Positions 51,529 through 60,426 of a stretch of 64,000 nt of DNA are shown here, piece by piece. Location of the stretch: positions 186,001-250,000 of the forward strand of contig NZ_LKST01000004.1 of NCBI RefSeq assembly GCF_001412105.1, given 5' to 3'. The stretch comes from Corynebacterium oculi (GTDB lineage Bacteria > Actinomycetota > Actinomycetes > Mycobacteriales > Mycobacteriaceae). Every line of letters starts with the position of its first letter. The first letter of the stretch is position 1. The notes beneath the pieces were generated by a model. The model was not told the DNA's origin. It saw only the letters and a program-made list of their open reading frames with translations, and did no database searches. Made by a program: the position numbers and the translations under genes.

Positions 51529-51910
51529 ACCTCGGCACGTGGACGAGTTCCCCGCCGCGCGTGGCGGAGTGCTGGCGCATGTGCTCATTCTCTGCCCGCA
51601 ACTGCGCCACCTCCCCCCTGAGTTCCTCGTTTTCCTTGGTCAGTTCGATGATCGCCTTAATTCCCGCGAGGTTCACGCCGTCTTCCTGGCTGAGCTTTTG
51701 AATTCTCCGCAGCATCGCCACATCGGTGCGGGAATACCGGCGGCCACCTCCACTAGTGCGAGCGGGGGTAACCAGGCCCAGGCGATCATAGGTGCGCAGG
51801 GTTTGGGCGTGCATGCCCGAGAGTTCCGCCGCCACGGAGATCACAAAGACCTCCTCGGCCGCCTGCCCCTGGGCCGGGGACTGCGGAGGGGTTTGCTGCG
51901 CACGAGACAT
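51479..51910 (-). CDS. hspR: Heat-shock repressor HspR (MerR family)
   Basis: A 143-residue repressor. The winged helix-turn-helix is EEVFVISVAAELSGMHAQTLRTYDRLGLV with the wing SGGGRRYSRTDVAML, followed by a dimerising coiled coil (GIKAIIELTKENEELRGEVAQLRAENEHM). The ATG at 51910 directly follows the dnaJ stop (TAGCATG). HspR binds HAIR operators and uses DnaK as co-repressor; HAIR sites are found here before dnaK and clpB. Confidence 0.95.
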   Translation of the reverse strand: MSRAQQTPPQSPAQGQAAEEVFVISVAAELSGMHAQTLRTYDRLGLVTPARTSGGGRRYSRTDVAMLRRIQKLSQEDGVNLAGIKAIIELTKENEELRGEVAQLRAENEHMRQHSATRGGELVHVPRSTAVVMWTPNARRGRR

Positions 51911-51911
51911 G

Positions 51912-53066
51912 CTACTTCGCCCCTTCCCAGCCCTCACGGGGGTTAAACCCGGATTCCCGCTCCGCCTGGGCATAGGAGCGCAGAGCGCTCGTGGCGGCGG
52001 CATCCAGATTGGTGGGTACCGTGACCTGCACCGTGACCAGCAAGTCGCCCTTCTTGATGCCCCGGCCGCGTACCCGCAGGGTGCGATTGGTGCGCGTACC
52101 GGCGGGTACCTTTACCCGCACGGGAGAATCCAAGGTGGGGACGGTGATGGTATCGCCCAATGCGAGTTCCGCGAAGGACACCGGCACCGTGACCTCTAGG
52201 TCATCGCCGGAGCGGGTAAACACCGGATCGGGCCGCACGTGCACGGTAACAAAGAGATCGCCGGATGGCTTACCGTTGGGCCCGGCCTCACCCTGACCCG
52301 CCAAGCGAACCTTCTGCCCGTCCACCACGCCAGCCGGGATCCGCACCGTGATGGAGCGGGTGCGGTGCACGGTGCCCCGCCCATCGCAGGTGACACACGG
52401 ATCCTCGATGATCTCCCCCGTGCCACCGCAGGCGGAACAGGGGGCAGAAAATCCAAAGGCGCCGCGATTTTCCGAGGTAAACCCGGAGCCCTGGCACTTC
52501 TCACAGGTGGAAGGATTTCCGGATTGAGAGCCCGAGCCGTGACAGGTATTACACGGGGCCTCTCCGCTTAATTGAAGGGGAAGGGTGGTCCCTTTCGCCG
52601 CCTCCCGGAATTCCAACGTGATGTCCGTTTCCACGTCTGCTCCCCTGGTCGGCCGAGCTGACTGGCGAGGATTCCCGCCGCGACCAAAGAAGCTACCGAA
52701 GATGTCACCAAGACCGCCCTCTGGAGAATAACCTCCGCTTTGTCCAAAGAAGTCTGAGGCCTGGAAGTTCCCCGCCGTCCCGGACGAGCGAAACCCTCCG
52801 GTGAAGCCGGTACCTCCCATCCCGCCACCCCGTATCATGGCGCGGAAATCGTCATACTCCTTGCGCTTGTGCTCATCGCCTACCACATCATAAGCCTCGG
52901 CGGCCTTTTTAAAGCGTTCCTCGGCCACCTTATCCCCGGGCTTTTTATCCGGGTGATTCTCTCTGGCTATCTTGCGATAGGCTTTTTTAATATCCTCCTG
53001 ACTCGCGGATGAGGTGACCCCCAGATCTGCGTAATAGTTTTTTTCTGCCCATTCGCGTTCCGCCAC
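51912..53066 (-). CDS. dnaJ: Chaperone DnaJ
   Basis: A 384-residue type I J-protein. The J domain (about 10-75) carries HPD in [11 protein letters not shown], a Gly/Phe-rich linker follows, and the zinc domain has four repeats: [32 protein letters not shown]. Then come the substrate-binding beta domains. The GTG at 53066 has AAGGAGG eight bases upstream. TATAAG elements in the 90-base gap before it could provide a separate promoter, since a terminator separates it from grpE. Confidence 0.96.
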   Translation of the reverse strand: MAEREWAEKNYYADLGVTSSASQEDIKKAYRKIARENHPDKKPGDKVAEERFKKAAEAYDVVGDEHKRKEYDDFRAMIRGGGMGGTGFTGGFRSSGTAGNFQASDFFGQSGGYSPEGGLGDIFGSFFGRGGNPRQSARPTRGADVETDITLEFREAAKGTTLPLQLSGEAPCNTCHGSGSQSGNPSTCEKCQGSGFTSENRGAFGFSAPCSACGGTGEIIEDPCVTCDGRGTVHRTRSITVRIPAGVVDGQKVRLAGQGEAGPNGKPSGDLFVTVHVRPDPVFTRSGDDLEVTVPVSFAELALGDTITVPTLDSPVRVKVPAGTRTNRTLRVRGRGIKKGDLLVTVQVTVPTNLDAAATSALRSYAQAERESGFNPREGWEGAK

Positions 53067-53103
53067 TGGGCATCCCTCCTTCCTTATACGTTCTTATAAA
53101 AAC

Positions 53104-53139
53104 GGCACCGCTGGTCGAAGTAGAGCGAACAGCGGTGCC
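53104..53139 (-). terminator. Intrinsic terminator between grpE and dnaJ
   Basis: GGCACCGCTG pairs with CAGCGGTGCC (ten pairs, 16-base loop). On the minus strand GTTTTTATAAG follows, a proper U-rich tail. It lies 18 bases past the grpE stop and would split dnaK-grpE from dnaJ-hspR, fully or partly. Confidence 0.85.
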
Positions 53140-53156
53140 ACGGGGTTTTCAGCGCC

Positions 53157-53696
53157 TTATCCTTCGGCGGTGTCCTCGCCAGGGTCAGCGATCATCACCA
53201 TCGCATTGCGGATGGTCCTATCGCCCAGGCGATAGCCCTGGCGCAACACCGTCCCCAACACTTTCTCATCGCCAGAGGAACTATCCTGCACGGCCTCGTG
53301 CACCTCCGGGTCAAAGGCCTCACCGGGTTCCCCGAAGGCCGTCACGCCCAGGGAATCCAGGGTGGAGCGGAACTTCTCCGCGAAGGCCTTGAGCGGACCT
53401 TCCTCCAGGTCACCGTGTTGCTTGGCCAGGGCCAGATCGTCCACGATGGGCAGGAGGCTCGATACCACGGAGGCGCGGGCGGCCTCCACGGCGGCCTGGC
53501 GCTCCCGGGCGGAGCGGCGTCGATAGTTCGCGTACTCCGCGGTCACCCGCTGAAGATCCTCGGTGAGTTCCTCCACCTGGGGTTCCGCCGGGGCCTCCGC
53601 CTCGGTCTGCTCTGTGACCTCGGGAGCCCCTGCCGCATCGGGGTTTTCTACCGCAGCGTCCTCGATATTCTCGGGCTGTTCCTCGGGGTGCGTCAC
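53157..53696 (-). CDS. grpE: Nucleotide exchange factor GrpE
   Basis: A 179-residue protein. The acidic N-terminus is low complexity; a long helix ([27 protein letters not shown]) leads to the C-terminal beta domain with [16 protein letters not shown] and [23 protein letters not shown]. It releases ADP from DnaK. The GTG start overlaps the dnaK stop by four bases (GTGA), giving coupled translation. Confidence 0.95.
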   Translation of the reverse strand: MTHPEEQPENIEDAAVENPDAAGAPEVTEQTEAEAPAEPQVEELTEDLQRVTAEYANYRRRSARERQAAVEAARASVVSSLLPIVDDLALAKQHGDLEEGPLKAFAEKFRSTLDSLGVTAFGEPGEAFDPEVHEAVQDSSSGDEKVLGTVLRQGYRLGDRTIRNAMVMIADPGEDTAEG

Positions 53697-55528
53697 TTCT
53701 TGTCGCCCTCCTCGTCCACAACCTCGGCGTCCACGACGTCATCGTTCCCGCCCTCGGAACCGGCGGCGTCGCCCTGCTTGGCCGCCTCGGCCTCGTAGAT
53801 CGCCTTGCCCATCTCCTGGGACTCGGTGGAGAGCTTCTCCACGGCGGCCTTGATGGCCTCCAGGTCATCACCCTTGAGGGCCTCCTCTACCTCGGTGGCG
53901 GCGGCCTCCACCTTGGTCTTGATCTCCTCGGAGACCTTGTCGGAGTTGTCCTCCAGGAACTTCCGGGTCTGGTAGGCGGTGGACTCGGCGGCGTTGCGGG
54001 TCTCCTGCTCCTCGCGGCGCTGCTTGTCCTCCTCGGCATGAGCCTCGGCGTCCTTGACCATGCGGTCGATCTCCTCCTGGGACAGGCCGGAACCGTCCTG
54101 AATGGTGATCGTGTTCTCCTTGCCGGTGCCCTTATCCTTGGCGGTCACGTGCACGATGCCGTTGGCGTCGATGTCAAAGGTCACCTCGATCTGGGGCACG
54201 CCGCGCGGAGCCGGGGCGATACCACCCAGTTCAAAGGAACCCAGCAGCTTGTTGGCGGCGGCCATCTCGCGCTCACCCTGGAACACCTGGATCTGCACGG
54301 AGGGCTGGTTGTCCTCGGCGGTGGTGAAGGTCTCGGAGCGCTTGGTGGGGATCGTGGTGTTGCGCTCGATGAGCTTGGTCATCACGCCGCCCTTGGTCTC
54401 AATGCCCAGGGAAAGCGGGGTGACGTCCAGGAGCAGCACATCCTTGACCTCGCCACGCAGCACGCCGGCTTGCAGGGCGGCGCCCACGGCCACCACCTCA
54501 TCCGGGTTCACGCCCTTGTTGGGCTCCTTGCCGCCGGTGAGTTCCTTGACCAGGTCCGTCACGGCGGGCATGCGGGTGGAGCCACCCACCAGCACCACCT
54601 GGTCAATGTCCGATACCTTCATGTCCGCGTCCTTGAGCACCTGGTTAAAGGGCTTCTTGGTGCGGTCCAGCAGATCCTGGGTGATGCGCTGGAACTCCGC
54701 GCGGGAGAGCGTCTCATCGAGGAAGAGCGGGTTCTTCTCCGCGTCCACGGTGATGTACGGGAGGTTGATCGTGGCCTGCTGAGAAGAGGAAAGCTCAATC
54801 TTGGCTTTCTCTGCCGCCTCGCGCAGGCGCTGCAAGGCCATCTTGTCCTTGGTCAGGTCGATCCCGTTGCTGCTCTTGAACTTATCGGCCAGCCAGTCCA
54901 CAATGCGCTGATCCCAGTCATCGCCGCCAAGCTGGTTATCGCCCGCCGTGGCGCGCACCTCCACCACGCCGTCACCGATCTCCAGGAGGGAGACGTCAAA
55001 GGTGCCGCCGCCGAGGTCAAAGACCAGGATGGTCTGCTCTTCATCGTTCTTTTCCAGGCCATAGGCCAGCGCGGCAGCGGTGGGCTCGTTCACGATGCGC
55101 AGCACGTTCAGGCCCGCGATCTGCCCGGCCTCCTTGGTGGCCTGGCGCTGAGCGTCCTCAAAGTAAGCGGGGACGGTAATCACGGCGTCCGTGACGTCCT
55201 CGCCCAGGTAGGCCTCCGCGTCCCTCTTCAGCTTTTGCAGGGTACGAGCGGAGATCTCCTGCGGGGTGTACTTCTTATCGTCAATATCCACGCTCCAGTC
55301 GTTCTCACCGATGTGGCGCTTGACGGAGCGAATGGTGCGGTCAACGTTGGTCACCGCCTGGTTCTTGGCGGACTGCCCCACCAACACCTCGCCGTTCTTG
55401 GCAAAGGCCACCACGGACGGCGTGGTGCGCGCGCCTTCCGAGTTCGCAATAACGGTGGGCTCGCCGCCCTCCAAAACGGACACCACCGAGTTAGTGGTAC
55501 CGAGGTCAATTCCTACTGCGCGTCCCAT
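53693..55528 (-). CDS. dnaK: Hsp70 chaperone DnaK
   Basis: A 611-residue Hsp70. The ATG at 55528 (GAGGAAGA upstream) gives [22 protein letters not shown]. The phosphate loops ([26 protein letters not shown]), interdomain linker ([15 protein letters not shown]) and lid end [12 protein letters not shown] are typical. It heads the heat-shock cluster and has two HAIR sites upstream. Confidence 0.98.
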   Translation of the reverse strand: MGRAVGIDLGTTNSVVSVLEGGEPTVIANSEGARTTPSVVAFAKNGEVLVGQSAKNQAVTNVDRTIRSVKRHIGENDWSVDIDDKKYTPQEISARTLQKLKRDAEAYLGEDVTDAVITVPAYFEDAQRQATKEAGQIAGLNVLRIVNEPTAAALAYGLEKNDEEQTILVFDLGGGTFDVSLLEIGDGVVEVRATAGDNQLGGDDWDQRIVDWLADKFKSSNGIDLTKDKMALQRLREAAEKAKIELSSSQQATINLPYITVDAEKNPLFLDETLSRAEFQRITQDLLDRTKKPFNQVLKDADMKVSDIDQVVLVGGSTRMPAVTDLVKELTGGKEPNKGVNPDEVVAVGAALQAGVLRGEVKDVLLLDVTPLSLGIETKGGVMTKLIERNTTIPTKRSETFTTAEDNQPSVQIQVFQGEREMAAANKLLGSFELGGIAPAPRGVPQIEVTFDIDANGIVHVTAKDKGTGKENTITIQDGSGLSQEEIDRMVKDAEAHAEEDKQRREEQETRNAAESTAYQTRKFLEDNSDKVSEEIKTKVEAAATEVEEALKGDDLEAIKAAVEKLSTESQEMGKAIYEAEAAKQGDAAGSEGGNDDVVDAEVVDEEGDKK

Positions 55529-55620
55529 TGTTCTTCCTCCTGTTTGAGTATTTTTGCTGTTCAGGCTCAAGCCCCTGGCTCCCGGTTAGCGTCGCGGAAT
55601 ATCGCGGGCACACCGGGAAA

Positions 55621-55641
55621 CTTGAGAGTCAGTGGCTCAAC
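55621..55641 (-). promoter_or_regulatory. Second, weaker HAIR-like site before dnaK
   Basis: On the dnaK strand: GTTGAGC, seven bases, TCTCAAG; 11 of 14 positions match the HAIR consensus. It lies 93 bases upstream of the dnaK start and 26 bases from the stronger site. Confidence 0.6.
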
Positions 55642-55666
55642 TCTGGCACCCACACTAACAGATGCC

Positions 55667-55687
55667 TTTGAGTCAATCCCACTCAAG
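55667..55687 (-). promoter_or_regulatory. HAIR operator (HspR site) of dnaK
   Basis: On the dnaK strand: CTTGAGT, seven bases, ACTCAAA; 13 of 14 positions match the HAIR consensus. Another half-like ACTCAAA lies at 55732-55738, so HspR could bind several positions along this 490-base intergenic region. Confidence 0.9.
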
Positions 55688-56017
55688 CCTACATCTCCCC
55701 CAACGCACCATCCGGCAAAGTTGTTCCCGATCCACTCAAATTTTTCTTCTCCGCAGGTCACGAGGCGTTTCGGCAGACAAGAGGCAGGGATCGCCGGGAC
55801 ACTATCGAAGCCCAACCCATCGACACCAGCCGACAGCCGCACAGCAGCCACATGGCCGGGGGATACCCACGCACGTTTTTCTAAAAATAACCTGAGAAAA
55901 CTTGCCTGAACAGCGCGTTCACAACACCTCCCCGCGCCCGTAGATCAAGCGTTGCCGCGCTGCACCCCCGGGGACTTTCATAGCGCTATCCCCCTCAACC
56001 AGAAAGGACGGGAGGCT

Positions 56018-56668
56018 ATGGAATATCCCAACACCGATCACCTCATCATCGGCATGAGCCCGTTCAACCCGCGCTTCTCTACCGATTGGCTCGCCAACGC
56101 CCTACGCTGGGGTTCATCTCGGTTCCGCACCGTTGATGTGCTCCACCCAGGTACTGCGGCGGCCTCCCTGCTCACCGCTACCGGCACCCCAGCGGGGCGC
56201 GCCCTCAGAAAAGCGCGGCAGCAGTGCAATAGGGACCTACGAACCATCGCAGAAGCAAGCGCTAGGGCGGGGGTGACACTGGGCAGGAATACACCAGTCC
56301 TCATCTCGGATTATCTGACGGATACGGGGTACACCCGGCTCCGCGAGCGCGTAATAACCGAATATGACCGCAATCCGAGGTTCAGGAATGTCTGCCGCGA
56401 TATGAGCGCCAAAGCGGCGCAGTCTCGGTTGCGAGCAAAAGGATCATCGCTTTCACCCAACATTGACACGGCGGTCACCTATATCTTCGATGAGATTCCC
56501 GCCTATACCCACAGCGCTCAGCTCTTCCGCTACCCCTCGGCGGCCTTGAGTTACCCCAAACCGTGGCCAGTAGGGGATTTCCTCCAATCGCACCCCACGT
56601 CTTTGAGGCTCGATCCACACAGCCACTTTTTCGTTCTCGATTTTTCCCTGGAGACACATCATGTCTAA
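56018..56668 (+). CDS. tRNA-dependent cyclodipeptide synthase (YvmC-like)
   Basis: A 216-residue enzyme that makes a cyclic dipeptide from two aminoacyl-tRNAs. The nucleophilic Ser is in LIIGMSPFNPRFSTDWL; the catalytic Tyr and Glu are in AVTYIFDEIPAY (Y and E four apart, as Y178/E182 in AlbC). Further shared blocks are basic helix RKARQQCNRDLRTI, NVCRDMSAKAAQSRL and SYPKPWPVGDFL. The ATG at 56018 has GGGAGG nearby. It overlaps the P450 start by 8 bases. Best resemblance is to Bacillus YvmC (cyclo-Leu-Leu). Substrate preference cannot be proved from sequence. Confidence 0.93.
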   Translation: MEYPNTDHLIIGMSPFNPRFSTDWLANALRWGSSRFRTVDVLHPGTAAASLLTATGTPAGRALRKARQQCNRDLRTIAEASARAGVTLGRNTPVLISDYLTDTGYTRLRERVITEYDRNPRFRNVCRDMSAKAAQSRLRAKGSSLSPNIDTAVTYIFDEIPAYTHSAQLFRYPSAALSYPKPWPVGDFLQSHPTSLRLDPHSHFFVLDFSLETHHV

Positions 56669-57869
56669 TCCCCACGATCCCACGCTTCTCAGCGAATCTG
56701 CTCTTGCCGATCCCTACCCCATCTACCGGAATATGCGAGAGCATGGTCCCATTTACCACGACCAGGCGGCTCATGCGTGGTGCATTCTCAGCTATGAACT
56801 CGTCCACAAGGTTCTGCACGATCCCACCAACTTCAGCAGCAAGCACCTTGATGAGCGGGCTGAGCCCGTGCTCGGCGCTCGCGTGCTCGCGCAGATGGAG
56901 AGCCCAGAGCATGACGAGAAAAAAGCCATAACAATGCGGGGAATCGCCTCCATCGCCATGGACGGATACTATCTCCCTGCCATTGAACGCACCGTACAAG
57001 GCCTCTGGTCGCAGGCGTCTGAGAAAACCACGATAGACCTCGCCAAGGAGCTTTCTTCTCCTTTTTCTACCGATGTCACGTGCGCACTCCTCGGAATCGA
57101 CGGTCAGTGGCGGCATCGGGTTCTGCCGTGGAACAAAAGCGTCGTGCAATTCATTACATTGCTGCACCAAACCCCTGATGAACGCACACGCCGCCTCACG
57201 GATGCCGGGTACTTCAGGGCATTTGTGCTCCGTATGCTCGAGGCGCGACGTCGATCGCCGCAGCACGATCTCCTCAGCTACCTTGCCCGCGAAGGGTCAG
57301 ATGCCGGGTTAACCGACGCTGAGATCGTGGCATTGGCCCTCAATATCTTTCTCGCCGCCTCCGAACCTCTGGATAAGACACTCAGTTACCTCGTGTACGA
57401 GGTATTGCGCTCGCCGGAATTAGAAAGAGAGATTTCCCAGGACACCGCGCTCATCGGTCCAGCGCTCGCAGAAACGCTCCGGCTCCACCCTCCCGTGCAG
57501 ATCATTCCGCGCATCGCTATGGGGAATCAGATTCTAGCGGGCACCCGCATCCCTGATGGAGACACCGCTTATTGCCTGATCGGGGCCGCGAATAGAGATC
57601 CAGATCGTTTTACCAACCCAGACGATTTTATTCTTTCCCGGCCAGAGAATCCTCCGCGCTCAGCATTCTCGCCCTCCGCGCGGCATATGGCTTTTGGTTC
57701 CGGCCTCCATTTCTGCATTGGCTCCATGCTTGCAAAGCGCCAGGTGGAAGCCGCATTCCGAGCGAGCATTCCCTACCTTTCTCGCTGGCGTCTTGCCGAT
57801 AGTCCCCTCATAGAGCACGGGCTTTATACCCGTGGCCCCTCCCACCTCTTCCTAGAATCGAGGCGCTGA
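56661..57869 (+). CDS. Cytochrome P450, CypX (CYP134)-like cyclodipeptide oxidase
   Basis: A 402-residue soluble P450. The heme loop is MAFGSGLHFCIGSMLAK with the Cys ligand, and ExxR is in AETLRLHPPVQIIPR. The I-helix reads LNIFLAASEPLDKTL: the usual acid-Thr pair is Glu-Pro. Bacillus CypX, from memory, has the same LLAATEPADKTL and also shares ERAEPV..VLAQM, GAANRDP and GLYTRGP with this protein. CypX oxidises cyclo-Leu-Leu to pulcherriminic acid. The overlap with the synthase gene supports a shared pathway. Electron donors must come from elsewhere; FprA at 9.6 kb is a candidate reductase. Confidence 0.93.
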   Translation: MSNPHDPTLLSESALADPYPIYRNMREHGPIYHDQAAHAWCILSYELVHKVLHDPTNFSSKHLDERAEPVLGARVLAQMESPEHDEKKAITMRGIASIAMDGYYLPAIERTVQGLWSQASEKTTIDLAKELSSPFSTDVTCALLGIDGQWRHRVLPWNKSVVQFITLLHQTPDERTRRLTDAGYFRAFVLRMLEARRRSPQHDLLSYLAREGSDAGLTDAEIVALALNIFLAASEPLDKTLSYLVYEVLRSPELEREISQDTALIGPALAETLRLHPPVQIIPRIAMGNQILAGTRIPDGDTAYCLIGAANRDPDRFTNPDDFILSRPENPPRSAFSPSARHMAFGSGLHFCIGSMLAKRQVEAAFRASIPYLSRWRLADSPLIEHGLYTRGPSHLFLESRR

Positions 57870-57870
57870 T

Positions 57871-59229
57871 ATGAAAACCCTCTCCTCGCGCGCCACGGCG
57901 GTGATGCTCCTGGCCGCCGTTCTCCCCCTCATTGATTCCAGCCTGGTCAACGTCCTTTTGCCCGCCATCGGTGCGGATTTTGGCGTCACGGTTAATGCGG
58001 CAAACCCAGAAAGCACAGAGAGTTCCCTGCAACTTGGCATTTCCGGTTATATGCTCGCGGCCACCGTCGGAATTATCCTGTCCACCACCTGCTTGCGCCG
58101 GTTTGGCGAGCGTCGGGTCTGGTTTGCCTCCGTTTGTGTGTTTGCGGTGGCCTCGGCTCTCGTGGGAGTGGCCGGCACTCTTCCGTTTTTCCTCGCGGCC
58201 CGGGTGCTTCAGGGGCTCGCCTGTGGGTTCATCATGCCTGCGGTGCAGGGCCTCGTCGCTCGCATCGTGGGGCGCGAGGGCATGCGCGCCGCGTTGGCCA
58301 CCATCGGCCTGCCCGCTGTGGTGGCTCCCGCCGTGGGGCCGCTGCTGGGCGGGGTGCTGGTGGATGTGGTGGGGTGGCGCGCCCTTTTCCTCGTGAACGT
58401 TCCCATCGCCGGTATCGCCCTCATCCTCGCACCTACAGCCTTGCCTCGAACGCGCGGCAGCGCGGCGTCGCTAGGCATGGGGCAGGCCCTTCCGGCGGTG
58501 CTCGGCATGGTCGGTGTGCTGTGGGCGATCAGCGGGGTTGGGCAGCAATCAATCCTGGTCACGGTATCGGTGCTGGTAGTGGCGGCGATCCTCATCGCCG
58601 TGTTTTGTGTGCTCGATCTGCGCTCACGCACCCCGCTGCTTGATGTGTCCTTGTACCGTGGCGGGGCGTTCGCGGTGGCCATGCTGTTGTGCCTCGTCGT
58701 GGGGGCGGTGTTCTACGGCACGTTGCTGTCTACCTCGCTTCATGTGCAGTCCGCTCTGCATCAACCCGCTTGGGTCGCGGGGGTGCTGCTGGGTGTGCAG
58801 GGGTTGGGCGCGTGGGCGGCGCGCAGCCTAGTCAGGGGGCGTTGGAAGTCCCTCAATGCTTTCGCTTTGATCGGCGCGGGGCTTCTCGTCGCGGCGGCGG
58901 GAACCGTGGGGATTCAGGCGATAGACCTGTGGGGTATCCCCGGCGCGGCCGCGCTCGTCGGGTGTTCCCTGGCCCGGGGCGTCGGCCTGGGCGCGTGCAC
59001 CTTGCTCGCGCTTTCCGCCGCTTATGAGGTGGTGATGGAGGATCAGACCGCCGCTGTGGGCGCGCACAGCAGGTTGATGCTGCAATGCGGCGGGGCTGTG
59101 GGGGCGGCTTTCGTGGGGGCGTGGGGAGGGTCGGCCCTAGCCCTGGGGCTGCTGATTGCCGTCTTTGCCGCAGGCGGCGCCGTCAGCGCTTTCGGGTTGT
59201 TCTGGCGGCAGCGATGCTTATCGACGTAA
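57871..59229 (+). CDS. MFS drug/metabolite exporter (DHA2-type)
   Basis: A 452-residue transporter with 12-14 hydrophobic helices. The first helix ends LPLIDSSLVNVLLPAIGADF (DHA2-type motif), and motif C-like GLPAVVAPAVGPLLGGVLVD follows. It starts one base after the P450 stop, so it is in the same operon. By position it should export the cyclodipeptide-derived product, as the MFS protein YvmA does for pulcherriminic acid in Bacillus. Its GC content rises toward the local average. Confidence 0.88.
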   Translation: MKTLSSRATAVMLLAAVLPLIDSSLVNVLLPAIGADFGVTVNAANPESTESSLQLGISGYMLAATVGIILSTTCLRRFGERRVWFASVCVFAVASALVGVAGTLPFFLAARVLQGLACGFIMPAVQGLVARIVGREGMRAALATIGLPAVVAPAVGPLLGGVLVDVVGWRALFLVNVPIAGIALILAPTALPRTRGSAASLGMGQALPAVLGMVGVLWAISGVGQQSILVTVSVLVVAAILIAVFCVLDLRSRTPLLDVSLYRGGAFAVAMLLCLVVGAVFYGTLLSTSLHVQSALHQPAWVAGVLLGVQGLGAWAARSLVRGRWKSLNAFALIGAGLLVAAAGTVGIQAIDLWGIPGAAALVGCSLARGVGLGACTLLALSAAYEVVMEDQTAAVGAHSRLMLQCGGAVGAAFVGAWGGSALALGLLIAVFAAGGAVSAFGLFWRQRCLST

Positions 59230-59240
59230 CCTCGGGGTCT

Positions 59241-60149
59241 ATGTCAGCACCCCGTGATGGCGCTGCGGCTTTGGGGCGTCGGCTCCGCCATGCGCGCCTT
59301 GACCGTGGCCTCTCCCAAAGCGCCCTGGCGGCGGGGATTTGCTCCGCCAGCGCCATCTCCCGGTGGGAAAGCGGGCACAGCCTCCCTCCCGCCGAGGCTC
59401 TGCTGCCGCTTGCCCGGCGGCTGGACATTGACGTGCACCTGCTGACCGGGGAGGGTTTTGATTCCCGTCTCGCGGAATCTACCTCGGGGTTTGCCGATCT
59501 TCTTGGCCTCGCGCTGGGGGATAGCCCCGGCTCCATCACCTCACCGATGGCTTCCTGGATAGCGCGCGCCCAAGGCGCTCTGCGGTGCGCGGATCCGTGG
59601 TCGCCCGGCGATCCTCGCGCCCTCATCGAGGATCTCTCGCTCGATCCCCTTGGCTCGTCCACCCCGGCGGCCCTGGAGACCATCGAGGTCTTAGACGCGC
59701 TGGCCCGCGTGGGGGAGGAACCCGGCGCGGGTTCGGTTAACCGGCTCGTTGACGTGCTCACCTTGACGCTGGAGGCCCCGGATCACGTTCGCCGCGCGGC
59801 GCTGGAGGCGGCCGTGGCCTCCCTTGTTTTTCTCCACATGCCGGTGGCCGCCCGGGGCGCGGTCATCAGGATCTCCCCACCGCGGATCTCTGAGACCACC
59901 CGCGTGCTCCTCACCTGGGACACGCCCCGGTGCGATCCTCAGGATTCCACGCCGCTTCCGCCGCTATCCGGGGCGCGTACCGCCCGCGACGTCGCCTTTG
60001 TCCTGGCCGAGCGGTATTACGCAGAGGGAGCACCCAAGGCCCAGGCTGCCGCGGCGGCGGCCGCTTGCCTGCCCGAGGACGCTCTGGTGGCCCGGTGGGC
60101 CGAGTGGGTTAAGCGGAACGAACGATACCCCACCCTATTTCAGGGGTAA
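59241..60149 (+). CDS. XRE-family transcriptional regulator
   Basis: A 302-residue protein with an N-terminal Cro/C1-type helix-turn-helix: LGRRLRHARLDRGLSQSAL then SASAISRWESGHSLPPAEALL. The remaining 230 residues are helical and Ala-rich without a recognised sensor motif, possibly TPR-like. The ATG at 59241 lies 12 bases past the MFS stop; an ATG at 59214 (overlapping the MFS end) is the alternative. As last gene of the run it is the probable local regulator of the cyclodipeptide cluster. Confidence 0.82.
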   Translation: MSAPRDGAAALGRRLRHARLDRGLSQSALAAGICSASAISRWESGHSLPPAEALLPLARRLDIDVHLLTGEGFDSRLAESTSGFADLLGLALGDSPGSITSPMASWIARAQGALRCADPWSPGDPRALIEDLSLDPLGSSTPAALETIEVLDALARVGEEPGAGSVNRLVDVLTLTLEAPDHVRRAALEAAVASLVFLHMPVAARGAVIRISPPRISETTRVLLTWDTPRCDPQDSTPLPPLSGARTARDVAFVLAERYYAEGAPKAQAAAAAAACLPEDALVARWAEWVKRNERYPTLFQG

Positions 60150-60426
60150 TTACGGAGAGAGAAATAACACACCGGGGAGATTTGACACCCCGTTCAGCCC
60201 GCCCATCACCCCCTTATCCGCCCAGGTCACCCCCAGTTCCTCGTATCTTTGACTTCGCACACAGAGGCAGGCGTGACTCTTTTTGTCCCTCCCCTACGCC
60301 GGGAACCCGGTTCCCCGTATGTGGCCTCTCATATAGGTTCCTTTTTATGGCACAGCACATACCGTGGGGAGGTCGCGCCACAGCAGCCCCGACGGCCACG
60401 GCACTCGGGACCGGGGAGGGCTCCGC

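Larger units (their letters stand above)
5560..53525. repeat. Dispersed motif GCTTATCGACGCC (core TATCGACGCC)
   Basis: Exact 13-base copies: plus strand 6820-6832, 22940-22952, 27461-27473, 32823-32835, 37893-37905; minus strand 9167-9179, 24611-24623. Further copies of the 10-base core: plus 50016-50025; minus 5560-5569, 17092-17101, 30509-30518, 40078-40087, 45225-45234, 53516-53525. Partial copies (11 bases) lie at 59216 and 2603. Sites fall in four intergenic gaps, at two gene ends and inside genes in different reading frames (LIDA in some, YRRR in others), so one protein motif cannot explain them. Confidence 0.8.

Noticed and set aside
60150..60426. A riboswitch in the 277-base gap before the amino acid permease.
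   Set aside because: Several short complementary stretches exist, but no known riboswitch core was recognised and no terminator/anti-terminator pair is evident.
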